The notes under the pieces are model-generated. The model saw only the letters and a list, made by a program, of their open reading frames with translations, had not been told where the DNA came from and searched no databases. The translations under genes were made by a program, and so were the position numbers. Below are positions 1-12,153 of a DNA stretch of 64,000 nucleotides, piece after piece (the stretch's first letter is position 1; each line of letters starts with the position of its first letter). This DNA is from Edaphochlamys debaryana (Eukaryota; Chlorophyta; Chlorophyceae; Chlamydomonadales). Location of the stretch: positions 2,108,001 through 2,172,000 of the forward strand of contig JAEHOE010000003.1 of NCBI GenBank assembly GCA_016858145.1. Direction: 5' to 3'.

Positions 1-3000
1 CCGGCCTGCGCCGCCACGGAGGCCCGCGTGGCGGCGGCGGCGGCGGCCGGGGAGGAGGCGTAGGCGCTGAAGGGCACTGAGCGGCCCAGGGACTGGGGGA
101 CGTTGGCTGCGTCCAGGTCGTCCACCACGAGCTGTGGGAGGAGGGGGGATGGGAGGAGGGGGGATGGGAGGAGGAGGGAAGCGGAAGGGTTGACGGGTGG
201 GGCCCGGCCAGCAGAAGCCAGCGCAGTCGGTGCGGGCAGAGGTCTCGCAGGTAGGCAGAGCGAAGCGAGCAGGCCCAAACCCCGCCTTCCGCCACCTAAG
301 CACCCCGTCACCGACCCCGCACCTGTGACGCCGTCAACCGCTCCGAGCTGAAGCCGCCCAGCTCCGCCCCGCTGCCGCCTCCACCACCCCCTGCCCCGCC
401 GCCTCCCGCCCCGGCAGCCGCCTCGACGCCGCACATCGGGTTCACGTCTCCCACCCGTCCACCAGTGCGGCTGGCGACCGTGGGCGATTCCAGCGACTCC
501 AGGATCTGCCCGAGCGACGGACCCACCAGCACGCTCCCTCCGGCACCGCCACCCCCACCCCCAACCCCGCCGCTGCCGCCAGCCCCGCCGCCAGCCGCGC
601 CGCCGGCGCCGCCTTCCCTGCCGTCCCGCCCAGCGCCCGCGGGGGCTGTGCTCGGTGGCGTGTAGAGGCTGCCCCCCGGCGGCGTGAAGATGCCGCCCCT
701 GGAGGGCGGCTGCGAGCTGAGGTCGGAGCCGGTGTTTGTTGTGGTGGCGGTGGCGGTGGTGGGGGCGGTTGCGAAAGCGTCGGCGCCGTTGGCCCAGGGG
801 CCCAGGGAGGAGGGGGCGGAGAGGGGCGTGGCGAGGGCGGCGGCGAGTGCGCCCGGCTGCAACGCGCGGCCGGAGAAGGAGGCGCCGGGGGAGGCGAGGG
901 CGGCGGGGAGCGCGGGGGCGTAGGAGGGCGCGCTGCCACGGGCCTGAGAGGGCGGGCGGGCAGAGGGGCGGAGGGATGGGTGCGGAAGCGCTGTCTGAAT
1001 GCTGTGCCGCGGGGTTGCTCAAGGGAGCGCAGCCGCAGCCGCAGCCGGCATCGCGTAGACCGTGCGCGTCCCCAGTCCCCCGACCCCCGCCCCCCCCCCC
1101 CCCTTGCGATGCCCTCACCCTCCGCGGGGAGCCCAGGTCCTCATCCACCGCCCCAGGTGCCGTATTCGCCAGCATGTACGACAGAAGCTCGCCTGCAGTA
1201 CGGCAGCACAGCAAGACAAGTCATGATACGGCAAAGCATGAAGCAGGCAATCCCTCGTCACACCTGTCCTGCTGCAGCTGCAGGCACAGTCGGCATCCCA
1301 CTCGTCCCTTCCTTGAAAATCCCCCCAGCCCGAGGCCCTCCCCGCCTCACAGCTCCCCATGAGCCCACCGCGAGACCCCATTCCATTACTCCCCTGCCCC
1401 AGACCCAGGCTCACTCCTGCCGCCCCTCGGCGAGGCCATGGGCGCTCCGTCGTCCAGAGCCGCCAGCACCCTCTCCCCCGCCCCCGTCCCCGCCCCTCCT
1501 CCAGCCGCACTCGCCCCCGCAGCCCCCGCGCTGCTCCACGTGGCCCCCAGCATGCCGGGCCCAGACAAGGACGGGCCCGACCTGAGCCCAGGCCCGGTCG
1601 GGCCCAGGCCGCTCCGCGGCGTGCCCAGGGGCGACGGCGCCGTGGGCGGCGGCGTTTGCTGCCCGAAACCGCCGAAGAAGCCCGACCCGGTGCCCGACAT
1701 GGAGCGAGACACGGGCCCGCCGCCGGAGAAGGAGCCGCCGGAAGCCGTGGGCCCGCCAGGCCCAGAGGGGTCCACCGAGAGCCCGTTGCGGGCCCGGAAG
1801 GACGCCGCGGCGGTGCCGTCGCGGGGGGAGCCCGTGCCGTCACGGGGGGAGCCGCAGGTGAAGGAGCCCGAGGCGCTGGTGGCGCCCCCGGTGCGGGACT
1901 GCAGGGGGGAAGGGCAGGGTGGCGGGCTTTGGCGTCTGGGGGCTTTGCGCGGGGTAGAACAAAACCAGGCTGAGCGAGGGATTCATGGGGTCTGCTAGGC
2001 TAAACCACCACAACCGCCAGCCAACAACCACCGAGCCCCAACCAACTGCCCACCTTGGTTCGCAGCATGGCCGCCAGCCTGTCCAGCGCCACCGCCGCCG
2101 GCGTGCTGGGCCTGCTGACGTCAAAGTCGCCCATGGGCCCCGGTTCGCCCGTCAGGCCCAGCCCGGGCCCAGGCCCAGGCCCCGCACTGAACGATCCGCC
2201 GCCCATGCCGCCGCCGTACAGTCCTCCGCCAGAGCCCGTCATGCGGGGCGACGGCGGCGCGTCCTCCCACTCGCCGTCGCCGTTGCCCGTGCCGCCGCCG
2301 CTACCGCCGCCGCCGCCGCGGCCGTTGCCCCGCAGGCGGCCCAGCTCAGTCGCCGCCATGTTTGCGACGCTCGCCGCAACCGCCAGTCGGTTGGAGCGGT
2401 TGGCGTAGCGGCGCTCAAAGTGCTCCTGCGGGGTCGCAGCCGCAGAGTTGGGTGTAGGGGCCAGCCTGGTATGGGGCCTATACTGATGGAATGGTACCCG
2501 GGCAGAACCTGTGCCGCTTGGGACCATGCCTTGGCCGTAACTGCGCAAGCCTCCATCCCTCAGCACCGGCACCGCTACCCCCCGCCCACCCTGAGCGTGG
2601 CCAGGTCTGCCGGGTGCACCAGTCGCCGCAGGTCCCTGACGCCCAGGGACAGCAGCGTGATGCCCCCGCTGGTGGTGACCACTGGAGGGTGGAGGGGGTT
2701 GGAGGGGCGGGGTGTTCATTCCTGAGCGTGACCGCGTGAACGCGAGGGAAAGGGAGGGACGGTGAGGCGGAAGGGGATGCGGGTGAGGCCGGGACCGGGA
2801 CCACGTGGGCGCGAGGGAGGAGGGTCGGGGCTGTAGAGGCCCAACCCAGCCCATGCGACTGCCGGCCCACACACACCTGCCGAGTGGGGGTGTTTCTCGG
2901 AGCCAAGCACAGAGGCCTCAGAGCACCTGTGCGGTGTAGCAAGAGAAGAGTTAGATGGTACGGGCTGGTCGCAACCCCCAAGACGCCCCTGTGTGGATCG

Positions 3001-6000
3001 CCAGCTCTGTGCTGGGCGCCCTTCCCCAGGTACCGGTACCCATATCGGCCCCTAGCCACCCACATGTGCCCTGGCCCGCGCTCCAGCAAACTGTCCCATC
3101 CCCGCCGCTGCCTTCTGCCCTCCCTCCGCCCCCCTCCTTTGCCTCAGCAACCCACATGTCCCCCGGCCCCAGAACCGCCAGCTCCAGCTTCTTGGTCCGG
3201 CCCGCCCCCCGGAAGTGGGGACTGCCGCGCCGCAGCACGGCGGGCGGGCCCCAGCCGCGGCCGCCGCCCTCCTCCAGAGCCGACTGCAGCTGCTGGAGGG
3301 AGGGCGGGCCGCCGCCGCCGCCGGCGCCCGAGCCGGTGAGGCCTGAGCTGAAGCCGCTGTCGGTGACCTGCGATGTGGGTCGGGACGGCGGTCGGGATTG
3401 ATGTGGGTCGGGATGTGGGTCGGGATGTGGGTCGGGCTTGATGTGGGTTGGGATGTGGGTCGGGACGGGGTGTGGGTCAGGATATGAGTTGGGATGTGGG
3501 TCGGAAAGTGGGTTGGAGTGCTGCCCGCTGCCGCCGGCACCGGCTTGGGTTGGGGAGCGTGGAGAGTTCGTGAAGCCCAGGCAGCTTGCGTCCCTCTTCT
3601 TCCGTGGTCCTCAAACCCGACGGAGCCCCGTTTCCCACCCCCCTCTGCCCCCTGCACTTGCCTTGCGGCTGCCGGCGTTTGACGAGCTGTACGACGGCTC
3701 ACACGCCACCTTGACAACCACCTGCACACGCGCCAACGGCCAACGGTCAACGGTCAACGGTGACCAGCCCATTCCCCGTCAGACGACACAGCTGCCTCCT
3801 TACACAGTTGCACAGACGCGGAATGCACTCGGCAAGCTAACGCACAGGCAACCCTCCCACCCAGCCTGTGCCCCTGTCCCCACGCCCCACCTTGCAGTGC
3901 CCCTCCACAATCAGGTCTAGGGAGGCGGGCGGCGCGCCCTGTGGGGAGGAAGGGGGGCACTCGGGGTAAGAATGGGGCAACCCGGAACCCCGTGAGCCCA
4001 GAAGATACCACCCACTATCAGCATAGCTGCTGCAGTGTTGCGTTCTGCCCGAAACTCAATATCCTTCCGTCGTACGTGCCGTACCTGCTCGTACAGCGTC
4101 GAGTTCATGGGTACCGTGCGGCGGGCCATGGCGTGCGCGAGTAGGCGCAGATCTGTACGGCGCAGGGCCTCCCCCAGCACTGGGGTGGAGCGGAGGAGGG
4201 CCATCTTGGCCTGAGGGTGGGAGGAGGCGGAGAGCGCACGGGGAAAGGGAGGGTGAGGCGCGCGAACGGTGCGGGTGTACAATAGGGGGAAGAGGGGCGG
4301 ATAAAGCTGGGCGTAAGACAAGACGTGCCACAGCAGGCTTCAACACTCGAGCACCATCCTCCCCTTCCATCCCCTCCCCCAGTCCCCGCTTCTTCCCACC
4401 CCTCCCACCCTCCCCCCCCCACCTTGAGCTCCCCGTCGAAGCCGTTCTCCAGGATGCGCTCGTAGTCGGTGCGCTCCAGCACCAGCAGGTCGGTGGCGTC
4501 CAGGGCCAGGAGCGTGGCGTCCTGGGGCTGGGGGGGGAGGGGGGGTGGGTGGGGGAGGGGGAGGGGGAGGGGGAGGGGGAGAGGAGGGTGTAAGGGGAGG
4601 GGGAGGGGGACTGAGCAGCCCCGCCTGTCCGCACACTGCATGCAGCTCCCCTCCTCCTGCGCCCCGGCTCGGAGCCCTCACCGGCCGACCCCGCTCCCCG
4701 TCCCCACCCTCGTCCCCACCTGAACGGGTCGTTCCCCGCCCCCCCCCGCCTGCACCCTCCTCCACGCGCCCCTCCGTCCCCGCCCCCGCCCCCACCTGCG
4801 GGCTGGGGTCCAGCAGCGCCGCCTCCCCCACGGAGCTGCCGGGGCCCAGCTCGCACGCCCACAGCCCCCCCGCCTCGCGCCACTCCACGGGCGCCCCCCC
4901 GGTGCCGCGGATGGCCTTGCGCAGAATGGCGCGGAACTCAGCGAACTCCAGCTCGCCTGGGGGAAGGGGGGGAAGGGGGGAAGGGGTAGAGGGGAGGATG
5001 GGTGGAGGGGAGGGGGGAGAAGTTCAGTCGAAGAGGGACAGGGTGGCGAACTACATGCCCTCTGCCGGGGTGGGGGGCGGGGGGGGGGGGTGCAAGGAGG
5101 AATGATGGATGAGGAAGGATGAAGGGAGGCAGGAGCGAATGCAGCGCACTACGCCTACCGGTGCCCACCGGTGCCCTCCCCCGCCGCCAGGCCTCGGCGC
5201 CCCGGCCCCTCCCTCCCTCACCCTCTCCTGGGCCCCCCCTCCTCCAACCCCTCCCTCGCCTCACCCGATCCGTCCTCGTCCACCCCCTCCATCATCTCAG
5301 TCACTTCATCCTCGGACTTGTGTATGCCCATCATCTCAAGCGCCGTCTGGAGCTCGGAGACGTCGATGGCGCCTGGAGGGCAAGGACAAGGGGGCTTGTT
5401 GAGAGGTAGGCGGGTTGAGAGCGAAGACCGTCATTGGGCCCTCCCTTCCCCCCTGCCACTCCTACCCCGCACCTCCCCTCCCCTTTCCCCCTGTCACTGC
5501 CTCACCCGATCCGTCCACGTGAATGAACCCTCCCTTCCCCTTCCCTTCGCCCTCCCCGCCCCTTTCCCCCCATCCCATCCGTCAACAGCAATGGGCCCTC
5601 CCCTTCCCCCCTTCCCTCCTCCCTCACCCGATCCGTCCACGTCAATAGACTGGAACAGAGCCATCATCTCCGCCTCCGTAACGCCCTCCAGGCCCCCGCC
5701 CTCGGCCTCGCCCTCCTCCGCCTCCTCCTCCTGCTCGCGCGCACGCTGCCGGCTGGCGTTGAGGCGCAGCGCAAAGGGCTCCTTGGAGCGGGTGCGGAGC
5801 TGCGCCTTGCCCTGCAGGACCTGTGGGAGGGGGCAGGAAGGGGAGCGGAAGAAGGGGGGAGGGAGGGCGGGGCGATGTGAGGGGAGGGGGCTCCTTGGAG
5901 CGGGTGCGGAGCTGCGCCTTGCCCTGCAGGACCTGTGGGAGGGGGCAGGAAGGGGAGCGGAAGAAGGGGGGAGGGAGGGCGGGGCGATGTGAGGGGAGGG

Positions 6001-8079
6001 GGCTCCTTGGAGCGGGTGCGGAGCTGCGCCTTGCCCTGCAGGACCTGTGGGAGGGGGCAGGAAGGGGAGCGGAAGAAGGGGGGAGGGAGGGCGGGGCGAT
6101 GTGAGGGGAGGGGGCTCCTTGGAGCGGGTGCGGAGCTGCGCCTTGCCCTGCAGGACCTGTGGGAGGGGGCAGGAAGGGGAGCGGAAGAAGGGGGGAGGGA
6201 GGGCGGGGCGATGTGAGGGGAGGGGGCTCCTTGGAGCGGGTGCGGAGCTGCGCCTTGCCCTGCAGGACCTGTATGTTCCGGTGATGGAGGGTGTGTGTGT
6301 GCGGCGGGAGGCTCCCTGGGTGTTGCTATGAGGGGTTACAGGTTGGGCGGCTTTCCTCAGTCCTCCTGTCCCCCCGTCCCTTCCGCTTCCCCCCTCCTCC
6401 TGTCTCCCCCATCCCACTGTATACCATCTCTCCGGTTACCACTTCGCCAGCGAGCACCCTCCCTTCCCCCCCCTGCTCACGAAGACGTAGACCAGGTTGG
6501 GCCTCGCGCCGCCGCTGGCGGTGCCCGCCTCCGCGCTGGGCGCCCCCATGAAGGGCGCCCACTGGGGGGGCAGCTTCCAGGAGTCCATCTCCTTGAGCGA
6601 CACCACGCGGGCGACTGGGGGAGGGGAGCGAGAGGATGGCGCTGGTGGTGAGGGAGTGAAGAGAGTGTCGAGATTATGGGTAGTGAGGGAGTGCTCCTGT
6701 AGGTAGCGAAGGTAGGGAAGGCTGTCCATTGCCTAAAGGGATACCGCACGGGCAGTAGGGCAGGGTGTCGAGGATGCTGGCGGTTACGCCGATACGCCAG
6801 GTAGGAGAGGTAGGGACGGGACAGCCTCGCCACCCGGCGCTTGTCAAGCTCAAATCCAGCCCGCCCTCTGACGCCTCGTGCCTCAGAGCGGTGAGCAGGT
6901 AGCGGTAGGTGGGAAGGCACGACAGGGCAACCGGCACCCGCACGGCCCTGGCATCCCGCCTTGTCCTGTCCTGCCCCGCCCGCGTCGCAGTCCTTGCCGC
7001 CCTCCAGCCCCGAACCCGCACACCCGCACACCCGCTCTTCCACACTACGTCGCAACGCCCTTATACCGGTATCCTGTCGCTCCCGCCGCGCTGTGATTGC
7101 CACAACCACACGCACCGTGGCACAGGTCCCGGTGCACCCCGGGGCCGTCCCGCGTAAGCAGGGCCAGCTTCTCCGTCTCTGACATGACGTATCCGACCTG
7201 TGTGAAAGGCAGGGGGTCGGGTGGGGGCGCGGTTCGGGTGGAGGGGTGGGATGCATTGGAAGGACGGAGGGGAGGGCCGATGGCACGCGACAGTCCCCGC
7301 ACGCCCCGGGGGCGAAGTGAAAGCCTCGCCTGCCCCTGGGACCCTGATGCCTCCAGCCTCCAGTTCAAGCCCAATGGCGCTATCTCCTGCGGACCCCACG
7401 GCCTCCTCGGCATGTGCTGTCATCTATCCCCTTAGCCGCATTGCCCACGGGGGCCCGCCAGGCCGCCACCCGGCCGCCGCACCTCGATCGAGGTCCGCAG
7501 CTGCGGCTTCTTCGATAGGGCGCGGCATACCCGCTTGATGGTTTTGATACGTTCGAGGGAGTTGTGGAAGGCTGGAGGCGGGAAGTATGAGTCACGAGGG
7601 AGCGGGGGCGGGGCGAGGTTAGGGCAGGGAGAAGCGCAGGGTGCAGGCGTGTCAGTCAATGGGTTTAGTGAGGGAGGGGTGAGGGATTCAGGTGCCCGAC
7701 GCCCCGGGGACGTTGTGCTGGCAGCTGACGGCTGCTGGCTGGCACCTCGACTCGTGGGAGATGCAGACAAGGAGGCAGGGACCTCCTGTGGGGTGGCGGA
7801 GGTGACTGAGACCTCCCGCTGAGAGCCCGCCCACCCCGAACCCCCAGGCACAAAACCCAAACATCCAGCGCCCCTGCCCGCTGCCCCACGAGTGGGGAGT
7901 GGCGACGATACGCTTCCAGCGACTGCTGGTCGCTGCCTGGCCATTGCCTTCCCGCGTGGCATGGCGCTCTCGTATCGCAAACAAGCCAAAGCCCGGTCGC
8001 GACAGACACGCGTTCTCTAAGGTGCAAGCAACCTGCACCCACCTGCTAGCAGAGTGCTCCCCTTGCCCAGCGTGGCCAT
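1..8079 (-). CDS. EF-hand and cyclic-nucleotide-binding-domain protein, 3' end outside window
   Basis: Nineteen phase-compatible exons on the minus strand (high to low): 8079-8043, 7571-7493, 7197-7116, 6614-6481, 5820-5628, 5372-5265, 4956-4796, 4521-4423, 4210-4085, 3938-3891, 3721-3662, 3367-3156, 2926-2877, 2681-2590, 2425-2054, 1898-1415, 1192-1119, 943-323 and 131-1, about 1054 residues. Two textbook EF-hand loops lie near residues 170 and 206 (DVDGSGAIDVSE and DEDGSGELEFAE). CNB-like segments follow: SVGEAALLDPSPQDATLL near 250, then a second CNB domain (about 300-494) with LDLIVEGHC and CSEASVLGSEKHPHSAVV. Both phosphate-binding cassettes lack the usual Arg, and the second has lost the FGE motif, so nucleotide binding is doubtful. 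The rest is Gly/Ser/Pro-rich linker. The first exon is the least certain; the frame is open upstream of its ATG. One intron uses a GC donor (3661). I infer a calcium-sensing adaptor, possibly ciliary. Confidence 0.85.
3369..3515. repeat. Intronic minisatellite, about 12-bp unit
   Basis: Imperfect copies of a unit close to GATGTGGGTCGG fill most of the intron between the exons at 3662-3721 and 3156-3367. Some units vary by one or two bases (GGTTGG, GGTCAG), as expected of an ageing minisatellite. It stops just before the acceptor of the downstream exon, so length changes should not alter the protein. Confidence 0.75.
4534..4620. repeat. Intronic purine run, GGGGGA-type
   Basis: Repeated GGGGGA units on the plus strand, which form a polypyrimidine tract on the coding (minus) strand, in the intron upstream of the exon at 4423-4521. 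Low-complexity intron sequence with no other content seen. Confidence 0.6.
5779..6272 (-). repeat. 112-bp tandem array spanning an intron-exon boundary
   Basis: Four full 112-bp units plus a partial fifth, starting at 5779, 5891, 6003, 6115 and 6227 and essentially identical by eye. On the coding (minus) strand each unit carries a pyrimidine tract, a CAG acceptor and the first 14 codons of the exon that begins at 5820 (VLQGKAQLRTRSKE). Only the copy at the low-coordinate end continues into the rest of the exon (PFALRLN and onwards). The result is five equivalent 3' splice sites 112 bp apart. Because 112 is not a multiple of 3, most upstream acceptors change the frame, yet no frame is closed by a stop across the array. 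Confidence 0.92.
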
Positions 8080-9146
8080 GGTGTCCTGCACTGCCTTGGG
8101 CTGGACACCGTCGCCGCGGTATCGCGCTGCTTCCTGCACTATGTAGCAGACTTAGCGCTCCGCGTAAGCCCTCGAGGGCGGGGCTTCACCTTCCAGCGCC
8201 CCATTTGTCTCATGGCATAGTGTGGACCTATGCTAGTATTCATGAATGCGCCATGTATAACAAGCCGACTATCTTCTTGGGTTGCTCCTTAGCTGCCGAG
8301 TTCGGTTGAGTCGCTTCAGTCGCCTGACTTGGAGCGGCGGACGTGCAGAAGCTGTAACGTTTGCATAACGCAAGACTGCAGTCAAGACCACGTCAAAGCG
8401 CGCTGACGCCGTTGGGAAAGCGTCCGGCGCCGCGAGAAACGCTTCCGTACTGCGAAGCCTAAGGGGTGGCACGGGGGTTGAGGTTGGTTGAGGATGTCAT
8501 CCTCGCGCCAGGCAGCTGGAGTTTCTGTCAGCCTGATTGACTCCCTGGACACGATTGTGCATGCCCGGGCCGGCCGTCTTTGGCTGTCGCTTCCGCCGGG
8601 GGCCGACCAGGGGTGACCTGGAGCCGACTGGCACCAACCCTGGCCGCGGGCAGGTCGCCTCCAGACGTTCACTCCCCTGCGGTGACACGCTGGCGTGCCC
8701 AAGCTGTCAGGAAGAGTAAGGCGCGTGCGCCGGCACCGGTTATGGTGCCACGCGTGTGCAGGGCAGGGTGCTGCGGGGCGTCAGCACGGCGGGGCACGTG
8801 CTTGAGCAGCACTGGAGAGGATAGGAGGGAATGTAGGGGATACCTCATCCGTCAGCGCCCTTGCCCGTGCGCGCGAGCGTGAGCCACCCTCGGGCTCGTA
8901 GGTACTAACTGCAAAGCTGCCGGCTGGCACGCAAGGCGGCATATGGTGGCTTTCGCCGTGGGGCTCGCCATCGCCGCCGAGATACTGCTCCCCGTTGGCC
9001 CTTACCGGTAAGGGCGAAAGCGGCGCAGCTACAATAAGCCGTCCAGCTTACGGCCAGGCTGGGCTGGGACGGGCTGGTCAGTGGTCACGCGGTGGTGTCT
9101 AAAGGTTGAGACTGGCAGTCGGGCTGATGCTATGCTGTGGCTGGTA

Positions 9147-9183
9147 GGGGTGGGGCCTCGGGGTGGGGCCTCAGGGTGGGGCC
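9147..9183. repeat. Short tandem repeat, 13-bp unit
   Basis: Almost three copies of GGGGTGGGGCCTC in intergenic sequence. No function is apparent. Confidence 0.6.
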
Positions 9184-10496
9184 GTGGGGAAGCCAATGGT
9201 GGCCTGTGGGGGGGACAGAAGGGCCTGTGCGCATACCGGCACGAGCTTATCGGTAGATTACGTGCACGGGCGTAGCAGGGGGAACCCCGGAAATACTACG
9301 GCGGCGGCCAGGCCCTCGATGATGACCAGGCCCCGCGTGAAGCCTGCCATGTGCATGCCCTCCATGTGATGGTGAAGACGGCGGACGACAAGGGCATACC
9401 GCATATATGACCTGTGTTTTGGCACAGAGCGGCAAGGACCCAGTCGAGGTGTTTGTAAGGGCAGGGCCCAGTCCCGTCGCTTGCACTCGTCTGCATGGTC
9501 CTATACCATCCAAGGGCATGGGGTCCCACGGGCCGTCCGGGTGGCAGGGCTTGACGGCTCGGCCCTGAGGGCTGTAGAGCCGGCTACCACCACGCTGCCT
9601 GAGGCCGCGGTAGCCCGCCAAGTCCGCTCAGGTGCGGGCCAGCCCTCGGGGTCAGCCCAGCTGCGGGCTTTCGGTGTACCTGAGCACCAACTCTTACGCC
9701 ACCGTTGGCCAAAGTCCGCGCGTGACCGCCCCGCCCTACCGCCGGCAGTACGGGCGTGGTGCTCTGGACGTCCCCCACGGACGTGCACGTGTGTACGGCA
9801 TTGAGCAGCACGGGCGGGGCACAGAGCGGGGCACACGGGCGGGTCGCCGGTTCTGCTCATCCGGCCCGCCCGTCCTGCTCATGACCATGCATATGCCTTT
9901 CACATGCGCACGTCCGTGACGGCCCACAGGGTGACGGTTGAAGGTCAGGCCTCTTGCACATGGGGACACGGGGGAGTCGGGGGGGAGGAGAATCAATTGC
10001 CCCGTTCGGACGCAGGGGCGCTTGCCATAAATAACAGACCGGCGCTGTACTCCCGCCACCCCGCCATCCCGCCGCCCGCCGAAGCCAGGCCACTCCTCCT
10101 CCTTACCCCTCGCCCCTGGCAATCTTACCGTCCTCCTCCGCCCTCCTTGTCCTCCGCCCATCCTCCACACAGACGCCATTGCCCAGCCCCTCCCTCCAAA
10201 CCCCATCCAACACAAGCACCCTCACCCACACCGCTCTCACTCACCTGGTGCCCGGGCGTGATCCCGGATACCCCTGCCCCCCCATCGCATCCTGGAGCTG
10301 CACCGGCCAACAAGTCCGAAGAGCAGACCCAGCCTCTGGCCAAGGAGGGCGCACTGGCCTTGATCCCGACTAACTCTCCTTGCCGCATCAGTGCTGTCCT
10401 CGGACCAGCCGCCCAGTACCAATGGTGGATCAGGCCTGACGCCGTCGCGCTTGGTGATGGTTCTTCGACTTCCAAGGGCCACCGGCCCACTGCCAG

Positions 10497-11030
10497 CGAC
10501 TCGGCCGGCAATCAAAGGCCGACATCGAGGACGGGGACATCGACGTCTCCTCTGAGGCCGCCACTGGTCCCAAGGGGCCGCCCGCGGCCCTCACCTCCGG
10601 CAGTGCCGCCCCGCAAGTGACCTCGGCGCCCACAGCTGTGAACATGTCCGTGCGGGTGGGGAGGTGCGTGTGTCCTACCACTTGCCCTCCCCGACCGCAC
10701 GGTCGTTGGCAATGAGACCCGCCCACGGCACGACAGTCTGTGCAGGTATGCATGCATCGGGGCCTCCTTGCCGGCACGGGGTGTGGCGGGGTGTGGCGGC
10801 CACTATCCCATCCCGTTACCGGGCGTGACATGCACGCATCCAGACGGACGGCCGCCACCCTGCTCCCATCGGCTCCCACCTGCGCGGCCGCCACCACCAG
10901 CACCGCCCCGCTCAAGTCCGCTCCCAAGCCAGCGGATCGGCCGCCCGCCAAGCCCAGATACAGGCCGGTCAACGCCCAGACCAAGAGCACCGTCAGCTCT
11001 TTGGGTGCCTCTTCCCAGGGAGCTATCTGA
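10497..11030 (+). CDS. Possible 3'-terminal exons of an unrecognised gene
   Basis: Two stretches join in phase. The first, about 10497-10663, begins after the acceptor-like CCACTGCCAG, reads RLGRQSKADIEDGDIDVSSE and ends at an AG|GTGCGT donor. The second, 10844-11030, follows a CCAG acceptor, reads Ala/Pro/Lys-rich sequence ending in STVSSLGASSQGAI, and reaches a TGA. The composition (acidic, Ala/Ser/Pro-rich) is unlike the Arg/Pro shadows around it. No domain is recognisable and no upstream exon was found. It could be a low-complexity tail of a gene starting near 9.9 kb, or chance. Confidence 0.3.
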
Positions 11031-12153
11031 CGAGGTGTTGCTGCTGACCTGCCAGGTTGCGTGAGGCGCAGCAGGCTTCATTCCCATGTGAGCATGCACC
11101 AAGGGCAGTGGGGAAGGCTCCTGTCTCGTGATGTGATTCAAGGTAGTTGAGTGCAGGTCTGCACAGGCCCTAGGGCCCGGGTGCGGGTGCTTCTCAGACG
11201 ACCTTCAGCCTCGGGATCTTGTCTGCCCTTTCCCTACCGGTGCCTCACCCGCCCGGGCAAGCACAGCTCGGCCGAAGGTGGAGACGACTGGGTGGGCTCA
11301 GTCGATTGGCTTGGGCGTGGTGTGACGTGTGAGTGCCGAGGTGGGCCAAGCAGGGTGCCTGCAGAATTGGCGCCCCAAGGCGACAGCTCAGTGTGCAGCC
11401 CTAGGTACCAGCCGTCAGCGATGCGGCAACCGCCTGCATGCCCGAGGGATGCCCGCGGACGGTCCCCGCAAAAACTTGCGCCCCGTGCCAACGCAACCAA
11501 CGCCCACGCCTGGCCGAGCTGATGCTCCGCAGCGCTCATCGCCCGTCCGAAACCGCACGGCTACAGGGCTGCCGCTGCTATGGTGTGTCTTCGCCCATCC
11601 GGCGTTTCCCTTCGGCGTTCGCCCCCTCCGCCGGTGCACTGGAACACTGTGAAAGCGCCAGCGACCGAGGGTTCACTGGGCCGAGGTGGGCAGTACTGCT
11701 GGCTCGATGTCCTAGTACGTGGTTACATCTTGGAGCCATGAAAGCAAATAGGTGGCGCTCACCAGTCCTGGGCGCCAGGCTGCTGCTGGGGAGACGCGCT
11801 GAGGGCGGGGAGTCATTCGGCTGGCGGGGGGACGGGGGCAGGGCCGACGGCGGGGAGCGCATGAGGCAAATCGAGTCGCCAAAGTGACGCTTCGGGACCT
11901 GCACCCCAAGTATGTCTATACCCCTACCATTGTTCTGTACTTCTAGGAAGCCGGGAGTATCACCCTTATCAGCACCCGGGCATTGTTTGTCGCTTTCTGA
12001 GTAGCGCTGGTCTTCGCCCTACGGCTTGTCGAGAGCACTGCTGGCTTTGTTATCCTGTCTTGGGTGGTGCTGGAACAACGTGTTCGCTCCCAGCCCGCCG
12101 ATGCTGAGCCAGCTGAGGGCATCCGCTGGAGCAGCTGGCCAGTCCAGCCGCGG

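Larger units (their letters stand above)
8080..12153. other. Unassigned 4-kb interval between two divergent signalling genes
   Basis: The interval separates the start of the EF-hand/CNB gene (minus) from the start of the PAS-phosphodiesterase gene (plus), so it should hold both promoters. Apart from the two low-confidence exons at 10.5-11.0 kb and a short repeat at 9147, I see no convincing coding sequence. The open frames are Arg/Pro/Gly-rich shadows typical of high-GC DNA. Confidence 0.5.

Noticed and set aside
308..939. Overlapping long open frames on both strands
   Set aside because: Only the minus-strand frame joins in phase with flanking exons; the others are Arg/Pro shadows of GC-rich coding DNA.
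5500..5520. Second copy of the exon end DVDGSG donor in an intron
   Set aside because: Only about 20 bp are duplicated, with no acceptor or exon body, so it is a repeat scrap rather than an exon.
6661..6850. Possible extra exon (SLPYLRYLQEH and similar) in the CNB gene
   Set aside because: The flanking exons join in phase without it, and the sequence looks like decayed local repeats (TACCTACC-type) in an intron.
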